From: Pseudomonadota bacterium
GTDB lineage: Bacteria; Pseudomonadota; Alphaproteobacteria; Acetobacterales; Acetobacteraceae
Assembly: GCA_021780935.1 (NCBI GenBank)
Contig: JAJXXT010000121.1
Location: 1-49,719, forward strand
Direction of reading: 5' to 3'
Length of the DNA: 49,719 nt
The notes beneath the pieces are model-generated. The model had not been told where the DNA came from, did not search any database, and worked only from the letters and a program-made list of their open reading frames with translations. The translations under genes and the position numbers were made by a program. Shown piece by piece: positions 1 to 13,850 of the stretch. Each line of letters begins with the position of its first letter. The stretch's first letter is position 1.

Positions 1-297
1 CGGCCCGGGCGGCGGGTTGACGCCGGGTGCGGGGTTGGCGGCGGGTTTCGGCGCCGCGGCGCCCTCGGCCAATGTGCCGAGCGCGGCACCGACCTCGACC
101 TCCGCGCCCTCGGCCGCGCTGATGGACTCGAGTGTTCCCGCGGCCGGTGCCGGCACCTCCACCGTCACCTTGTCGGTCTCCAGCTCGACCAGCGGCTCGT
201 CCACGGCCACGACCTCGCCGGCCTTCTTCAGCCAGCGCGCGACGGTGGCGGAGGTCACGCTCTCGCCGAGGGTGGGCACCTTGATCTCAACGCTCAT
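1..297 (-). CDS. sucB: Dihydrolipoyllysine succinyltransferase (E2 of 2-oxoglutarate dehydrogenase), N-terminal part
   Basis: Only the first 99 codons are in the window; the gene runs off the left edge. The visible part is a biotinyl/lipoyl domain of about 75 residues beginning [13 protein letters not shown], with the lipoyl-lysine motif ETDKV near residue 43, followed by an Ala/Pro-rich linker. The E2 subunit carries the succinyl group on lipoyl-lysine and passes it to CoA. It lies 51 bases downstream of sucA on the same strand, and AGGAGG stands just upstream of the ATG. A pyruvate dehydrogenase E2 has a similar lipoyl domain, but the position after sucA makes the succinyl form the clear choice. 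Confidence 0.93.
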   Translation of the reverse strand, partial: MSVEIKVPTLGESVTSATVARWLKKAGEVVAVDEPLVELETDKVTVEVPAPAAGTLESISAAEGAEVEVGAALGTLAEGAAAPKPAANPAPGVNPPPGP

Positions 298-314
298 CGG
301 TCAGCTCCTCCTGC

Positions 315-336
315 GCGGCGCCACGCCGGGCGCCGC
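315..336 (-). other. Intergenic hairpin between sucA and sucB
   Basis: A perfect 8-bp inverted repeat (GCGGCGCC ... GGCGCCGC, 6-base loop) fills most of the 51-base sucA-sucB gap, just before the sucB ribosome binding site. There is no T-run, so it is not a classical terminator. A role in mRNA stability or differential expression is inference. Confidence 0.45.
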
Positions 337-348
337 CACGATCAACAT

Positions 349-3219
<2,871 letters not shown>

Positions 3220-3244
3220 TTTGTTCCTCTTGTCCCCATCACTC

Positions 3245-3270
3245 CCCTGGCGGCCGCGATGCAGCCAGGG
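3245..3270 (-). promoter_or_regulatory. Leader hairpin upstream of sucA; rest of the 233-bp sucD-sucA gap
   Basis: A 7-bp inverted repeat (CCCTGGC ... GCCAGGG, 12-base loop) lies 26-51 bases upstream of the sucA ATG, in the 233-bp gap separating sucD from sucA. The same gap also holds CTGGCC-GCC-GGCCAG at 3347-3361. The gap is large for this operon and may carry a separate sucAB promoter, but I cannot see convincing -35/-10 hexamers. Confidence 0.35.
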
Positions 3271-3452
3271 AATGGTTACGCCATCATGCCGCGATGCGGC
3301 GCGATCAAGGCAGCACCGGCGGCATCAGCCCTGCGTGGCTCGCATGCTGGCCGCCGGCCAGGCCCGACCCTCGATTGTCCCAAAAACTCTCTCATCATTG
3401 GGCGATGCATGCCGGGCGCCGGATGGGACCCTGTTGGCGCGCCCATGCGGAC

Positions 3453-4328
3453 CTACCCTCGCAGCGCCCGAACCATGGTGCTGCCCAGCGCCGCCGGGCT
3501 CTCCGCGACGTGGATTCCCGCCACGCGCATGGCCTCGAACTTCGCGGCAGCGGTGTCGCGCCCGCCGGAGATGACCGCGCCGGCATGGCCCATGCGCCGC
3601 CCGGGCGGTGCCGTGGCGCCGGCGATGAAGCCGACCACCGGTTTCTTCACCTTGTTGGCGGCCAAAAATTCCGCCGCCTCGATCTCGCTCTGCCCGCCGA
3701 TCTCGCCGATCATGATGATCGCCTCGGTTTCGACATCGGCGAGGAACATCTCCAGCACCTCGATGAAATCCGTCCCCTTCACCGGGTCGCCGCCGATGCC
3801 GACGCAGGAGGACTGGCCGAGCCCCGCCGCCGTGGTCTGCGCCACCGCCTCGTAGGTCAGCGTGCCGGAGCGCGAGACGATGCCGATCTTGCCCCGTCGG
3901 TGGATGTGTCCGGGCATGATGCCGATCTTGCAGGCGTCGGGCGTGATGACGCCGGGGCAGTTGGGCCCGATCAGCCGCGACGCACTGCCGCACAGCGCGC
4001 GTTTCACCCGCACCATGTCGAGCACGGGAATGCCCTCGGTGATGCAGACGATGAGCGGAATGCCGGCGTCGAGCGCCTCCAGGATCGCGTCCGCCGCGAA
4101 GGGCGGGGGCACGTAGATGCCGCTCGCCGTGGCGCCGGTTGCCGCCGCGGCCTCGGCGACGGTATCGAACACCGGCAGGCCGAGATGCGTCGTCCCACCC
4201 TTGCCCGGCGTCACCCCGCCCATCACCTTGGTGCCATAGGCGATCGCCTGCTCGGAGTGGAACGTGCCCTGCGCGCCGGTGAAGCCCTGGGTGATGACCC
4301 GCGTGTTGGCATCGACGAGAATGGCCAT
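3453..4328 (-). CDS. sucD: Succinyl-CoA synthetase (ADP-forming) alpha subunit
   Basis: The 291-residue alpha subunit of succinate-CoA ligase interconverts succinyl-CoA and succinate with nucleotide phosphorylation. The N-terminal CoA-binding Rossmann domain has the GFTGAQGT motif at 15-22. The ligase domain carries the phosphohistidine in the GHAGA motif (His248). The gene starts on the last base of the sucC stop codon (TGATG), so the two subunits are translationally coupled. Length and motifs are standard. Confidence 0.98.
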   Translation of the reverse strand: MAILVDANTRVITQGFTGAQGTFHSEQAIAYGTKVMGGVTPGKGGTTHLGLPVFDTVAEAAAATGATASGIYVPPPFAADAILEALDAGIPLIVCITEGIPVLDMVRVKRALCGSASRLIGPNCPGVITPDACKIGIMPGHIHRRGKIGIVSRSGTLTYEAVAQTTAAGLGQSSCVGIGGDPVKGTDFIEVLEMFLADVETEAIIMIGEIGGQSEIEAAEFLAANKVKKPVVGFIAGATAPPGRRMGHAGAVISGGRDTAAAKFEAMRVAGIHVAESPAALGSTMVRALRG

Positions 4329-5524
4329 CAGGCGGCTTCCTTCACGGCGCGGACCACCTTTTCGGCGGCGTCGGCGAGGTTGTCGGCGGCGATGATCTTC
4401 AGGCCCGATTTGGCCAGGATCTGTTTGCCGAGATCGACGTTGGTACCTTCGAGGCGCACCACCAGCGGCACGTCGAGGCTGACCTCGCGCGCCGCGGCGA
4501 CCACGCCCTCGGCGATCACGTCGCAGCGCATGATGCCGCCGAAGATATTGACCAGGATCCCCTCCACATGCGGGTCGGAGAGGATGATCTTGAACGCCGC
4601 CGTCACCCGGTCCTTGGTCGCCCCGCCGCCGACGTCGAGAAAGTTCGCCGGCGCGCCGCCATAGAGCTTGATGATGTCCATCGTCGCCATGGCCAGCCCT
4701 GCGCCGTTGACCATGCAGCCGATGGTGCCGTCGAGCGTCACATAGTTGAGCGCGTGTTTGGCGGCCTCGAGTTCCTTCGGGTCTTCCTCCGCCTCGTCGC
4801 GCAGCGCCTCGAGGTCGGCATGGCGATAGAGCGCGTTGTCGTCGAACGCCACCTTGGCATCCAGCGCCACGACATCGCCGGCCTTGGTCACCACCAGCGG
4901 GTTGATCTCGACGATCGAGCAGTCGAGCGCAAGGAACGCCTCGTACATCGCGGCGACGAACTTGCCGAAGCTCGCGATCTGCTTGCCTTCGAGCTTCAGC
5001 GCATAGGCGAGCCGGCGCGCGTGAAAGGGCGACAGCCCGCTCGCCGGGTCCACGGCGACGCGCAGAATCCGCTCCGGCTGCGTTGCCGCGACGTGCTCGA
5101 TCTCCATGCCGCCCTCGGTGGAGGCGACGATGGTCACCGTCGCCGTGGCGCGGTCCACCAGCAACGAGAGGTAAAGCTCGCGCGCGATGTCGCAGCCCGC
5201 CTCGACATAGACCCGGCTCACCCGCCGCCCGGCGGCACCGGTCTGCTTGGTGACAAGAAAATGGCCGATCATCGCCGCGGCGGCGGCGCGGGCCTCCGCC
5301 GGCGACCGGGCGAGCCGCACCCCGCCCTTTCCTGACGGGTCGTCCGCGAAATGGCCGGCACCGCGGCCGCCGGCATGGATCTGGGATTTCACCACCGAGA
5401 TCGGGCCGCCGAGCTTCGCTGCGGCCGCCTCAGCCTCCTCCGGCGTCCACGCCACGTGCCCATCGAGCACCGCGACGCCGTAGCGCCGCAGCAGGTCCTT
5501 CGCCTGGTATTCGTGGATGTTCAT
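4328..5524 (-). CDS. sucC: Succinyl-CoA synthetase beta subunit
   Basis: This 398-residue ATP-grasp beta subunit binds the nucleotide and partners SucD. The start [12 protein letters not shown] is the canonical family N-terminus. The conserved segments SQIHAGGRG (about 47-55), VEINPL and GGIMRCD are present. It sits 27 bases downstream of mdh and overlaps sucD by one base, forming an mdh-sucC-sucD transcription unit, an arrangement common in alphaproteobacteria. Confidence 0.98.
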   Translation of the reverse strand: MNIHEYQAKDLLRRYGVAVLDGHVAWTPEEAEAAAAKLGGPISVVKSQIHAGGRGAGHFADDPSGKGGVRLARSPAEARAAAAAMIGHFLVTKQTGAAGRRVSRVYVEAGCDIARELYLSLLVDRATATVTIVASTEGGMEIEHVAATQPERILRVAVDPASGLSPFHARRLAYALKLEGKQIASFGKFVAAMYEAFLALDCSIVEINPLVVTKAGDVVALDAKVAFDDNALYRHADLEALRDEAEEDPKELEAAKHALNYVTLDGTIGCMVNGAGLAMATMDIIKLYGGAPANFLDVGGGATKDRVTAAFKIILSDPHVEGILVNIFGGIMRCDVIAEGVVAAAREVSLDVPLVVRLEGTNVDLGKQILAKSGLKIIAADNLADAAEKVVRAVKEAA

Positions 5525-5551
5525 CGGCCCACTCCTTCAGACACGCGGCGA

Positions 5552-6592
<1,041 letters not shown>

Positions 6593-6644
6593 ACCCAACC
6601 GGCCGGGTCCGACAAGCCGGGCGATCGCCGCCTCAGCATCGGTC

Positions 6645-7877
6645 TCATGGCAGGTGCGCCAGGTCGAGATAGTCGCGGCTGCGCATCTCCTCCAGCCGCG
6701 AGGCGGTGCGCCGGAACGCCGCGGCACCCTCGCCAGCGGGGTAAAGCGCGTCGGGTTCCGCGGCGGCGGAGGCGACCAGTTTCACGCGATGGTCATAAAG
6801 CGCGTCGATCAGCGTGATGAAGCGCCGCGCCGCGTCATAACTGTCAGGCGACAGCAGCGGGATCGCGTCCAGCAACAGCACCGGGAAATGCGTCGCCAGC
6901 GCGAGGTAGTCGCCGGGGCCGAGGGCTGCCGCGCAAAGCTCCCGGAAATCGAACCGCGCCACCCCCGCCGCAGCCCTTGGCACCGCCAGCGTCCGCCCCA
7001 TGACGCTGAGCGACGTTGCGCGCGGCGTGGCACCGCTCGACAGCCCCGCGAAGGCCGCGTCCAGCGCCGCTTCGGCCCGCCGGTCGGCCGGCACGAACCA
7101 GGTTCCCTCCGCGAGCAGCCGGGCGCGGCGGTAGTCCCGGCCCCGGCCCAGCTCCAGCACGTCGAGATTCGCCTTGAGGATGGCGATGAACGGCAGAAAT
7201 GCGTCCCGCCCCGGCTGGCCCGCGAACAGCGCGTCCGGCGCCGTGTTGGAGGTGGCGACCACCACCACCCCGCGGTCGAACAGCGCCTGGAACAGCCGGC
7301 CCAGGATCAGCGCATCGGCGATGTCGTTGACCTGAAACTCATCGAAGCACAGCAGGGCCGCCTCGCCGGCGATGATGTCGGCCAGCGGCGGGATCGGGTC
7401 GTCGAGCTGGCGGCCGAGCTCCTCCGCTTCCTGGCGCAGCGCGAAAATGCGGCCATGCGATTCCTGCATGAAGGTGAGGAAGTGGATGCGCCGTTTCCGC
7501 GCTACCTGCGCCGCGGCGAAGAACAGGTCCATGAGCATGGATTTTCCCCGCCCCACCTCACCCACGAGATAGAGCCCATGCGGCAGGCCAGGAGCCGATT
7601 CGTCGGAAAGCCGGCGCCGCAGCCGTGCCAGCAACCCGCGACCGTTGCCATGACCGACCCCGACATGCGGCTCATGCCCGCGCAGCGCCACCCAGAGCGA
7701 TTGCAGCCGCTCCGCCGCCGCTGCTTGTGCGGGGTCGCTCGCCAGCGCACCGGCGGCGATTTCCGCCCGGTAGGCGGGGAGCGGCCCGGCGCTGAGGTCG
7801 ATCTGCGCCAGCGGTGTTACCAGCGCGGCCGGTTTGGCGTCCGGGTCCTGGGGTTGTGATGGGCGGGTGGCGTCCAT
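6645..7877 (-). CDS. zapE: Cell division protein ZapE (AFG1-like ATPase)
   Basis: This 410-residue P-loop ATPase of the AFG1/LACE1/ZapE family has Walker A GEVGRGKS at about 106-113 and Walker B LLCFDEFQ at about 175-182. In gammaproteobacteria ZapE acts at the Z-ring, and mitochondrial relatives handle membrane-protein quality control. The exact role here is inferred from the family. It is followed 139 bases later by mdh on the same strand; the zapE-mdh-sucCD order recurs in alphaproteobacteria. It diverges from the plus-strand oxygenase, with 92 bases between the starts. Confidence 0.93.
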   Translation of the reverse strand: MDATRPSQPQDPDAKPAALVTPLAQIDLSAGPLPAYRAEIAAGALASDPAQAAAAERLQSLWVALRGHEPHVGVGHGNGRGLLARLRRRLSDESAPGLPHGLYLVGEVGRGKSMLMDLFFAAAQVARKRRIHFLTFMQESHGRIFALRQEAEELGRQLDDPIPPLADIIAGEAALLCFDEFQVNDIADALILGRLFQALFDRGVVVVATSNTAPDALFAGQPGRDAFLPFIAILKANLDVLELGRGRDYRRARLLAEGTWFVPADRRAEAALDAAFAGLSSGATPRATSLSVMGRTLAVPRAAAGVARFDFRELCAAALGPGDYLALATHFPVLLLDAIPLLSPDSYDAARRFITLIDALYDHRVKLVASAAAEPDALYPAGEGAAAFRRTASRLEEMRSRDYLDLAHLP

Positions 7878-7911
7878 GCTGCGGCGCGGGATAGCGGAAC
7901 AAGAGTGAATC

Positions 7912-7940
7912 TGGAACCGCCGCGCGCGAGCCCCTATGTT
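7912..7940 (+). promoter_or_regulatory. Candidate promoter for the 2OG oxygenase gene
   Basis: TGGAAC (7912-7917) and TATGTT (7935-7940) are separated by 17 bases in the zapE/oxygenase divergent gap. The hexamers match the vegetative consensus only partly (3/6 and 4/6), so this is a weak call. Confidence 0.25.
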
Positions 7941-7969
7941 GCGCGCCGAGTTGGACCCGGAGACGGATA

Positions 7970-8602
7970 ATGGCCTATCTCGATTTCGCGGCGATGGATG
8001 CGACCCCGGTCGCGACCGAGCCCTTCACCCATGTCGTGGTGGAGCGGTTCGTCCGCCCGGAGAAACTCGGCGCGGTGATCGCTGCCCTGCCGCCGATCGC
8101 CAAGCGGGGCTCCTTCCCGCTCGGCTCGCTGCGGCTGGGGCCGGAGGCCGCGGCGATGTTCCGCGAGCTGGAGGGGCCAGGCTTCCGCGAGGCGGTGGCG
8201 CGGAAATTCGGCCTCGACCTCGACACCGCGCCGGTGATGACGACGCTGCGCGGCCAGTCCGGCGAGCGTGACGGGCGAATCCATTGCGACAGCACCGCCA
8301 AGCGCGTGACGGTGCTGGTTTACCTCAACGAAGCGAAGGACGCCTGGGCGCGGCACGACGGCTGCCTGCGCCTGCTGCGCGGGCCCGACGATATCGAGAA
8401 TTTCGCGGTGGAGGTGCCGCCGGTGGGTGGCACGCTGCTGGTCTTTCCCAACGGTCCGACAACCTGGCACGGCCATCGCCAGCATGTCGGCCAGCGCTAT
8501 GTCGCCCAGCTCAACTACATGACGGCGGATGCGGCGGCGCGGCGGGAGCTGCGGCGGCACCGCTTTTCCGCCTTCATCAAGCGCCTGGCCCCGGCAGCCT
8601 GA
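7970..8602 (+). CDS. 2-oxoglutarate/Fe(II)-dependent oxygenase family protein
   Basis: This 210-residue protein has a cupin-type iron site: His105-x-Asp107 (IHCDS) and a distal His167 (TTWHGHR), with Arg170/Arg176 available for 2-oxoglutarate. These are the signatures of small 2OG-Fe(II) oxygenases. The substrate is unknown. GGAG seven bases before the ATG supports the start. The downstream NTF2-like gene begins eight bases after the stop, and its ribosome binding site overlaps this stop codon, so the two are probably co-expressed and may act on the same pathway. Confidence 0.82.
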   Translation: MAYLDFAAMDATPVATEPFTHVVVERFVRPEKLGAVIAALPPIAKRGSFPLGSLRLGPEAAAMFRELEGPGFREAVARKFGLDLDTAPVMTTLRGQSGERDGRIHCDSTAKRVTVLVYLNEAKDAWARHDGCLRLLRGPDDIENFAVEVPPVGGTLLVFPNGPTTWHGHRQHVGQRYVAQLNYMTADAAARRELRRHRFSAFIKRLAPAA

Positions 8603-8609
8603 GGCCGCG

Positions 8610-8684
8610 ATGACCGAAGCCGCGATGACCGAAGCCGCGGCGACCGGGGCCGCGGCGACCGGGGCCGCGACGACGGGGGCCGCG
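8610..8684 (+). repeat. Five-copy 15-bp tandem repeat across a start codon
   Basis: Units 1 and 2 are identical (ATGACCGAAGCCGCG), units 3 and 4 are identical (GCGACCGGGGCCGCG), and unit 5 is a variant. The 15 bases before unit 1 look like a degenerate extra copy. Because the unit is 15 bp, copy-number change would alter protein length but not frame. Confidence 0.9.
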
Positions 8685-9116
8685 CGCGCCGCCGAGGCAC
8701 TGGTCCGCGCCTATTACGCCGCGTTCAACAGCGGCGAGCGGGACCGATTCCTCGCCCTTCTCGCCGAGGACGTGGCGCACGACATCAGCGGCGGCGCGCG
8801 CGAGATCGGGCGCGAGGCCTTTGCCCGCTTCATGCGCCACATGGACCGCTGCTACCGCGAGCGCATCAACGGGCTCGTGGTGATGACGGAGCCGACGGGA
8901 ACCCAGGCCGCGGCGACCTTCACCGTCCACGGCACCTATATCGAGACCGACCCCGACGTGCCCCCGGGCACGCCACCGGCGCGCGGCCAGACCTATGAGC
9001 TGCCGGCCGCCGCCTTCTTTCGTTTGCGTAACGGTAGCGTGGCAGCGATCGCCAACCATTACCGGATGGAAGACTGGGTGGCGCAGATCGGCGGGCACGG
9101 CGTCGCGGGGCCGTAG
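8610..9116 (+). CDS. NTF2/SnoaL-like protein (ketosteroid isomerase-related) with repeat N-terminus
   Basis: The product is 168 residues. From about residue 27 it is a cone-shaped NTF2/SnoaL-like fold of the ketosteroid-isomerase-related type: ALVRAYYAAFNSGERDRFL, then HDISGG, a cysteine-containing RCYRE segment and a C-terminal NHYRMEDW strand. The first 25 residues are a low-complexity Met/Thr/Glu-Ala-Ala repeat encoded by a 15-bp DNA tandem repeat. GAGG before 8610 supports the first ATG; the second repeat unit offers an in-frame ATG at 8625. It is translationally linked to the upstream 2OG oxygenase. No function can be assigned from sequence. Confidence 0.85.
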   Translation: MTEAAMTEAAATGAAATGAATTGAARAAEALVRAYYAAFNSGERDRFLALLAEDVAHDISGGAREIGREAFARFMRHMDRCYRERINGLVVMTEPTGTQAAATFTVHGTYIETDPDVPPGTPPARGQTYELPAAAFFRLRNGSVAAIANHYRMEDWVAQIGGHGVAGP

Positions 9117-9318
9117 GGGATGAAACGGACGCTTGTCATCGGCCCTGGCGGGCCTCGTTCGGAGAGCAGCCTTGCAGGCCTCGGTCTGCGGGAAGATAGT
9201 ATGGTCGTTGCTGCTCGTGATCGCGTCCTGTCAGGAAGCACCATCGGCTGCTGGGATCCGAGCTGACAAGACATTGCCCCAGCACACGGCTCTCCGCATT
9301 TTCCGGGAAGGAGCGTGC

Positions 9319-10233
9319 ATGTTCGAGAGTGTGGAATTTTTATCGGAAGGGACGACTTTACGCGGGCGGTTCTACCGACCTCAGCGGGCGTCGCCCTGGC
9401 CTGCCGTGGTGATGACCCATGGCACCACGGCAACAATCACCATGTGCCTTGATCGCTACGCGGAGGTCTTTTGCCGTGCCGGCCTCGCCGTGTTGCTGTA
9501 CGATCACCGTAATTTCGGGCTCAGTGCGGGTGAGCCGCGCCAGCTTATCAACCCATGGATTCAGGCGCGCGGCTATCGCGACGCCATGAGCTACCTGCTG
9601 AAGCGTCCCGATATTGCCAGCAGCAGGATCGCCGCTTGGGGCGACAGCTATTCCGGCATGATTGCGCTTGCGGTCGGCGCGCTCGACCCGCGCTATGCGG
9701 CCGTTGCGGTACAATGCCCAGCCTGCGGCATCGAAACGCCCAGATATTCGGCCGATGCGACGAATTTTCGCGCGATGCAGGCGATCTTTGACAGTGGCGA
9801 CGTCGGGGGTACGCCCGAAACGACAACCGGGCCGCTGCCCGTTGTGTCCGCCGATCAGATTGGCACACCCTCGCTGCTCAAGCCGATTCAGGCGTACCGC
9901 TGGTTCATCGACTATGGCGGTCGGCATGGCACCTTGTGGGAGAACCGCGCCATCCGCGTCATTCCGCCGACGGCCGTACCGTTCAGCGCCTATTTGGCCG
10001 CGCCGTTCATTCGTGGGCGAGTCCTGCTTATGGCCGGTCGCGATGACGAGATGATCCATTGCAACCCGGAGGTGACATCGGCGGTCTACGGGCTGATGAC
10101 CTGCTGCAAACAATGGGCCGACATCGACGGCGGTCACTTCGGATTACTGTACTATCCAAGCGACATTTTTGAGCAGGCGAGTGCGACGCAGTGCGCTTTT
10201 CTGACCGAGGCGTTGGGCGCGCGAACGAGTTGA
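9319..10233 (+). CDS. Alpha/beta hydrolase
   Basis: This 304-residue alpha/beta-hydrolase fold protein has nucleophile Ser110 in GDSYSG, acid candidates Asp242/Asp243 in AGRDDE and His273 in GGHFG. It resembles the S15/dienelactone-hydrolase-like branch, and the substrate is unknown. GGAAGGAG five bases before the ATG supports the start at 9319. The frame is open back to 9133, though, and includes a hydrophobic stretch ending IASCQ that could be a lipoprotein signal if translation began at a TTG near 9169. The region looks less G+C-rich than its neighbours (30 of 60 bases at 10141-10200), hinting at recent acquisition. Confidence 0.85.
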   Translation: MFESVEFLSEGTTLRGRFYRPQRASPWPAVVMTHGTTATITMCLDRYAEVFCRAGLAVLLYDHRNFGLSAGEPRQLINPWIQARGYRDAMSYLLKRPDIASSRIAAWGDSYSGMIALAVGALDPRYAAVAVQCPACGIETPRYSADATNFRAMQAIFDSGDVGGTPETTTGPLPVVSADQIGTPSLLKPIQAYRWFIDYGGRHGTLWENRAIRVIPPTAVPFSAYLAAPFIRGRVLLMAGRDDEMIHCNPEVTSAVYGLMTCCKQWADIDGGHFGLLYYPSDIFEQASATQCAFLTEALGARTS

Positions 10234-10312
10234 TGGTGGCGCAACGGCTGCCACGTCGCCTCGGCCCCTGCGCGTGGCCCTATCCGACGTCGCCAACCAC
10301 TTGGGTATTTCT

Positions 10313-11554
<1,242 letters not shown>

Positions 11555-11600
11555 CTAGCGCCCGAGAGGATGGCGGGGAACCGGCTGGCCGCAGGCACGA

Positions 11601-12353
11601 TCAGCGGAACGGCTGACCAAGCAGAGCCAGGAAATGCTGGTCGGCCGGCGCGCGGAACCGTTCGAGCCCGATCGCCGCGCCACTCCCGTGGGCGCGATAG
11701 GTCCGCCACAGCCGGTCCCAGATCGCCAGCAGGAACCCGTAATTCGAGTTCGTCTCCGCCGGCACCGGCGAGTGGTGGATGCGGTGCATGTCCGGCGTCA
11801 CGATCAGCAGGCGCAGCGCCGTATCGAGCCGCTTTGGTAACGAGGCGTTGGCGTGCTCGAACAGGGAGGCGGCACTCAGCAGCGCCTCGAACACCACAAC
11901 CGCGACCGGCGAGGCGCCCAACACCAACACGGAACCCGCTTTCCACAGCACGGAAAACACCATCTCGCCGGGATGGAAACGAATGCCCGTGGTCACGTCG
12001 AACCCGCGATCCGCGTGGTGCATGCGGTGCAGACGCCATAGCAGGGGCACGCGATGCATCACCAGGTGCTGCGTCCAGATGCTGAAATCCATCGCGACCA
12101 CGGTCGCGACGCCGCTCCCCCATCCCGTAAGGTCCAGTGCCGACAGCAAGCCCCAGCCATGGCGTTGCGCCAGGACCGCGGCCCCGACGGCCGACACCGG
12201 CCCCAGCAGCCGCACCAGCACCGAGTCCAGCACGATCAGCCCGAGATTGGCCGACCAGCGGTCACGCGCCGTGCGGCGGAACGGAGCCAGTGCCTCCCAC
12301 AGCGCCACGAGCGCGAACACACCGAGAAACGCGCCGAGGCGGAGGGCCGTCAT
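11601..12353 (-). CDS. Sterol desaturase / fatty acid hydroxylase family membrane protein
   Basis: This 250-residue membrane di-iron protein has the histidine clusters of the family: HLVMH, HRMHH and, near residue 200, HRIHH, between hydrophobic segments. Members hydroxylate or desaturate lipids such as fatty acids, carotenoids and sterol-like molecules; the substrate here is unknown. Its start lies two bases after the stop of the phosphatase gene, so it is the last member of a run from sdhC. The pairing suggests a membrane-lipid role, which is inference. Confidence 0.9.
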   Translation of the reverse strand: MTALRLGAFLGVFALVALWEALAPFRRTARDRWSANLGLIVLDSVLVRLLGPVSAVGAAVLAQRHGWGLLSALDLTGWGSGVATVVAMDFSIWTQHLVMHRVPLLWRLHRMHHADRGFDVTTGIRFHPGEMVFSVLWKAGSVLVLGASPVAVVVFEALLSAASLFEHANASLPKRLDTALRLLIVTPDMHRIHHSPVPAETNSNYGFLLAIWDRLWRTYRAHGSGAAIGLERFRAPADQHFLALLGQPFR

Positions 12354-12355
12354 CG

Positions 12356-13018
12356 CTACTCGCGCGCCAGCAGCCGGTTGACGACGAAGGTCGAGATATT
12401 CCCGGCGCGGAATGAGGCGCGCAGCTCGTCCTCGTCATACTCGTCTCGAACCCAGTCGAGAAAGGCCAGCCTTCCCTCCGCCCGGGTGGCGTAGAGGTGA
12501 AAGAACGCGTCAAGAATGCCTGTGGGTGAGCGGACGAAATGCCCGTGCCGCCAGGTCAGCTCGGCCAGCGCCTCGGCACTCGTACCGCCATCGAACAGAT
12601 GCACGAGGCCGGAGGCCAGCCCCGCGCGGTCGGCGCCGGACTTGCAGTGCATGAAGGCCGGCGTCTCGACCGAACGCCAGATGTCGTGAAAACGCAGGAT
12701 ACGCTCGCGATGCGGCGCGCCGCGGCTCTCGAAGGCCATGTCGATATGAACCAGGCCGAGTCGCCGCGCCTCCTCCCGCGACAGCGCGTCGGAGCCGCAG
12801 CGGCGGTGGCCGCGCAGATTGATCACCGTGCGCAGCCCGAGCTCGCGCTTGAGGCGGCGCAGGCGCCCCGGCGTCGGATGATTGCCGCGCCAGAGTCGGC
12901 CCGGGACGACCTCGGCCACATTGCCCCAGGGCAGGCGAAAGATCGCGTGATCGACCAGCAGCGAATCGATCCAGGCGCGCCGGCGCTCGCCGGGCACAGC
13001 CGCGCCACCCTCGAACAT
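12356..13018 (-). CDS. Dual-specificity/tyrosine phosphatase-like protein (CX5R)
   Basis: This 220-residue protein has the phosphatase signature HCKSGADRAG, with nucleophile Cys125 and phosphate-binding Arg131. Upstream segments RLWRGNHP and TVINLRG are typical of bacterial DSP-type phosphatases. Relatives act on phosphoproteins, phosphoinositides or phosphatidylglycerophosphate, and the sequence alone does not choose between them. It is 37 bases downstream of sdhB and two bases from the membrane hydroxylase gene. There is no signal peptide, so a cytoplasmic location is likely. Confidence 0.88.
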   Translation of the reverse strand: MFEGGAAVPGERRRAWIDSLLVDHAIFRLPWGNVAEVVPGRLWRGNHPTPGRLRRLKRELGLRTVINLRGHRRCGSDALSREEARRLGLVHIDMAFESRGAPHRERILRFHDIWRSVETPAFMHCKSGADRAGLASGLVHLFDGGTSAEALAELTWRHGHFVRSPTGILDAFFHLYATRAEGRLAFLDWVRDEYDEDELRASFRAGNISTFVVNRLLARE

Positions 13019-13055
13019 CAGCCCGAGCCCGCGCTCCGTGCCGCCGGCCCGCCCC

Positions 13056-13838
13056 TCACACTTGCCGCTCCAGCATCAGGGTCTTGATCTTGGCGATCGC
13101 CTTCGCGGGATTGAGGCCCTTGGGGCAGGTCTGCGTGCAGTTCATGATGGTATGGCAACGATAGAGCTTGAACGGATCCTCGAGCGCATCGAGCCGCTCG
13201 CCGGTATGCTCGTCACGGCTGTCGGCAATCCAGCGATAGGCCGCGAGCAGCACCGCGGGGCCGAGGTAGCGGTCGCCATTCCACCAATAGGACGGGCACG
13301 AGGTGGAGCAGCAGAAGCACAGGATGCACTCCCACATCCCGTCGAGCTTCTCGCGCTCCTCCTTGCTTTGCAGCCGTTCGCCATCGGGCGGCGGCGGCGT
13401 GTCGGATTTCAGCCAGGGGTCGATCGAGCGCAACTGCGCGTAGGCCTGGCTGAGGTCGGGCACCAGATCCTTCACCACCGGCAGATGCGGCAGCGGGTTG
13501 ATCCGCACCTCGCCCTTCATGTCCGCGATCGGCTTGAGACAGGCAAGCGTGTTGGTGCCGTCGATGTTCATGGCACAGGAACCGCAGATCCCCTCGCGGC
13601 AGGAGCGGCGGAACGTCAGTGTCGGGTCGATCTCGTTCTTGATCTTGATCAGCGCGTCGAGAACCATCGGGCCGCAATGGTCCAAATCGACGGTGTAGAC
13701 ATCGGTACGCGGATTTTTCCCGTCATCGGGGTTCCAGCGATAGATGCGGAAGCTGCGCGTGTTCGTCGCACCCGCAGGCGCCGGATGCGTGGTGCCCTGC
13801 GTGACGCGGCTGTTGGCGGGAAGGGCGAACTCGACCAT
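13056..13838 (-). CDS. sdhB: Succinate dehydrogenase iron-sulfur subunit
   Basis: This 260-residue electron-transfer subunit of complex II has the N-terminal ferredoxin-like [2Fe-2S] site CREGICGSC plus a later Cys in NTLAC. The C-terminal [4Fe-4S] and [3Fe-4S] ligands lie in [12 protein letters not shown] and [14 protein letters not shown]. It passes electrons from the SdhA flavin to ubiquinone at the SdhCD anchor. It lies 12 bases after sdhA. The length is normal. Confidence 0.98.
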   Translation of the reverse strand: MVEFALPANSRVTQGTTHPAPAGATNTRSFRIYRWNPDDGKNPRTDVYTVDLDHCGPMVLDALIKIKNEIDPTLTFRRSCREGICGSCAMNIDGTNTLACLKPIADMKGEVRINPLPHLPVVKDLVPDLSQAYAQLRSIDPWLKSDTPPPPDGERLQSKEEREKLDGMWECILCFCCSTSCPSYWWNGDRYLGPAVLLAAYRWIADSRDEHTGERLDALEDPFKLYRCHTIMNCTQTCPKGLNPAKAIAKIKTLMLERQV

Positions 13839-13850
13839 GGAACGTTCCGA

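Noticed and set aside
9133..9318. Separate small lipoprotein gene before the hydrolase
   Set aside because: The frame is continuous with the hydrolase and has no stop before 9319, so it can only be an alternative N-terminus, not a separate gene.
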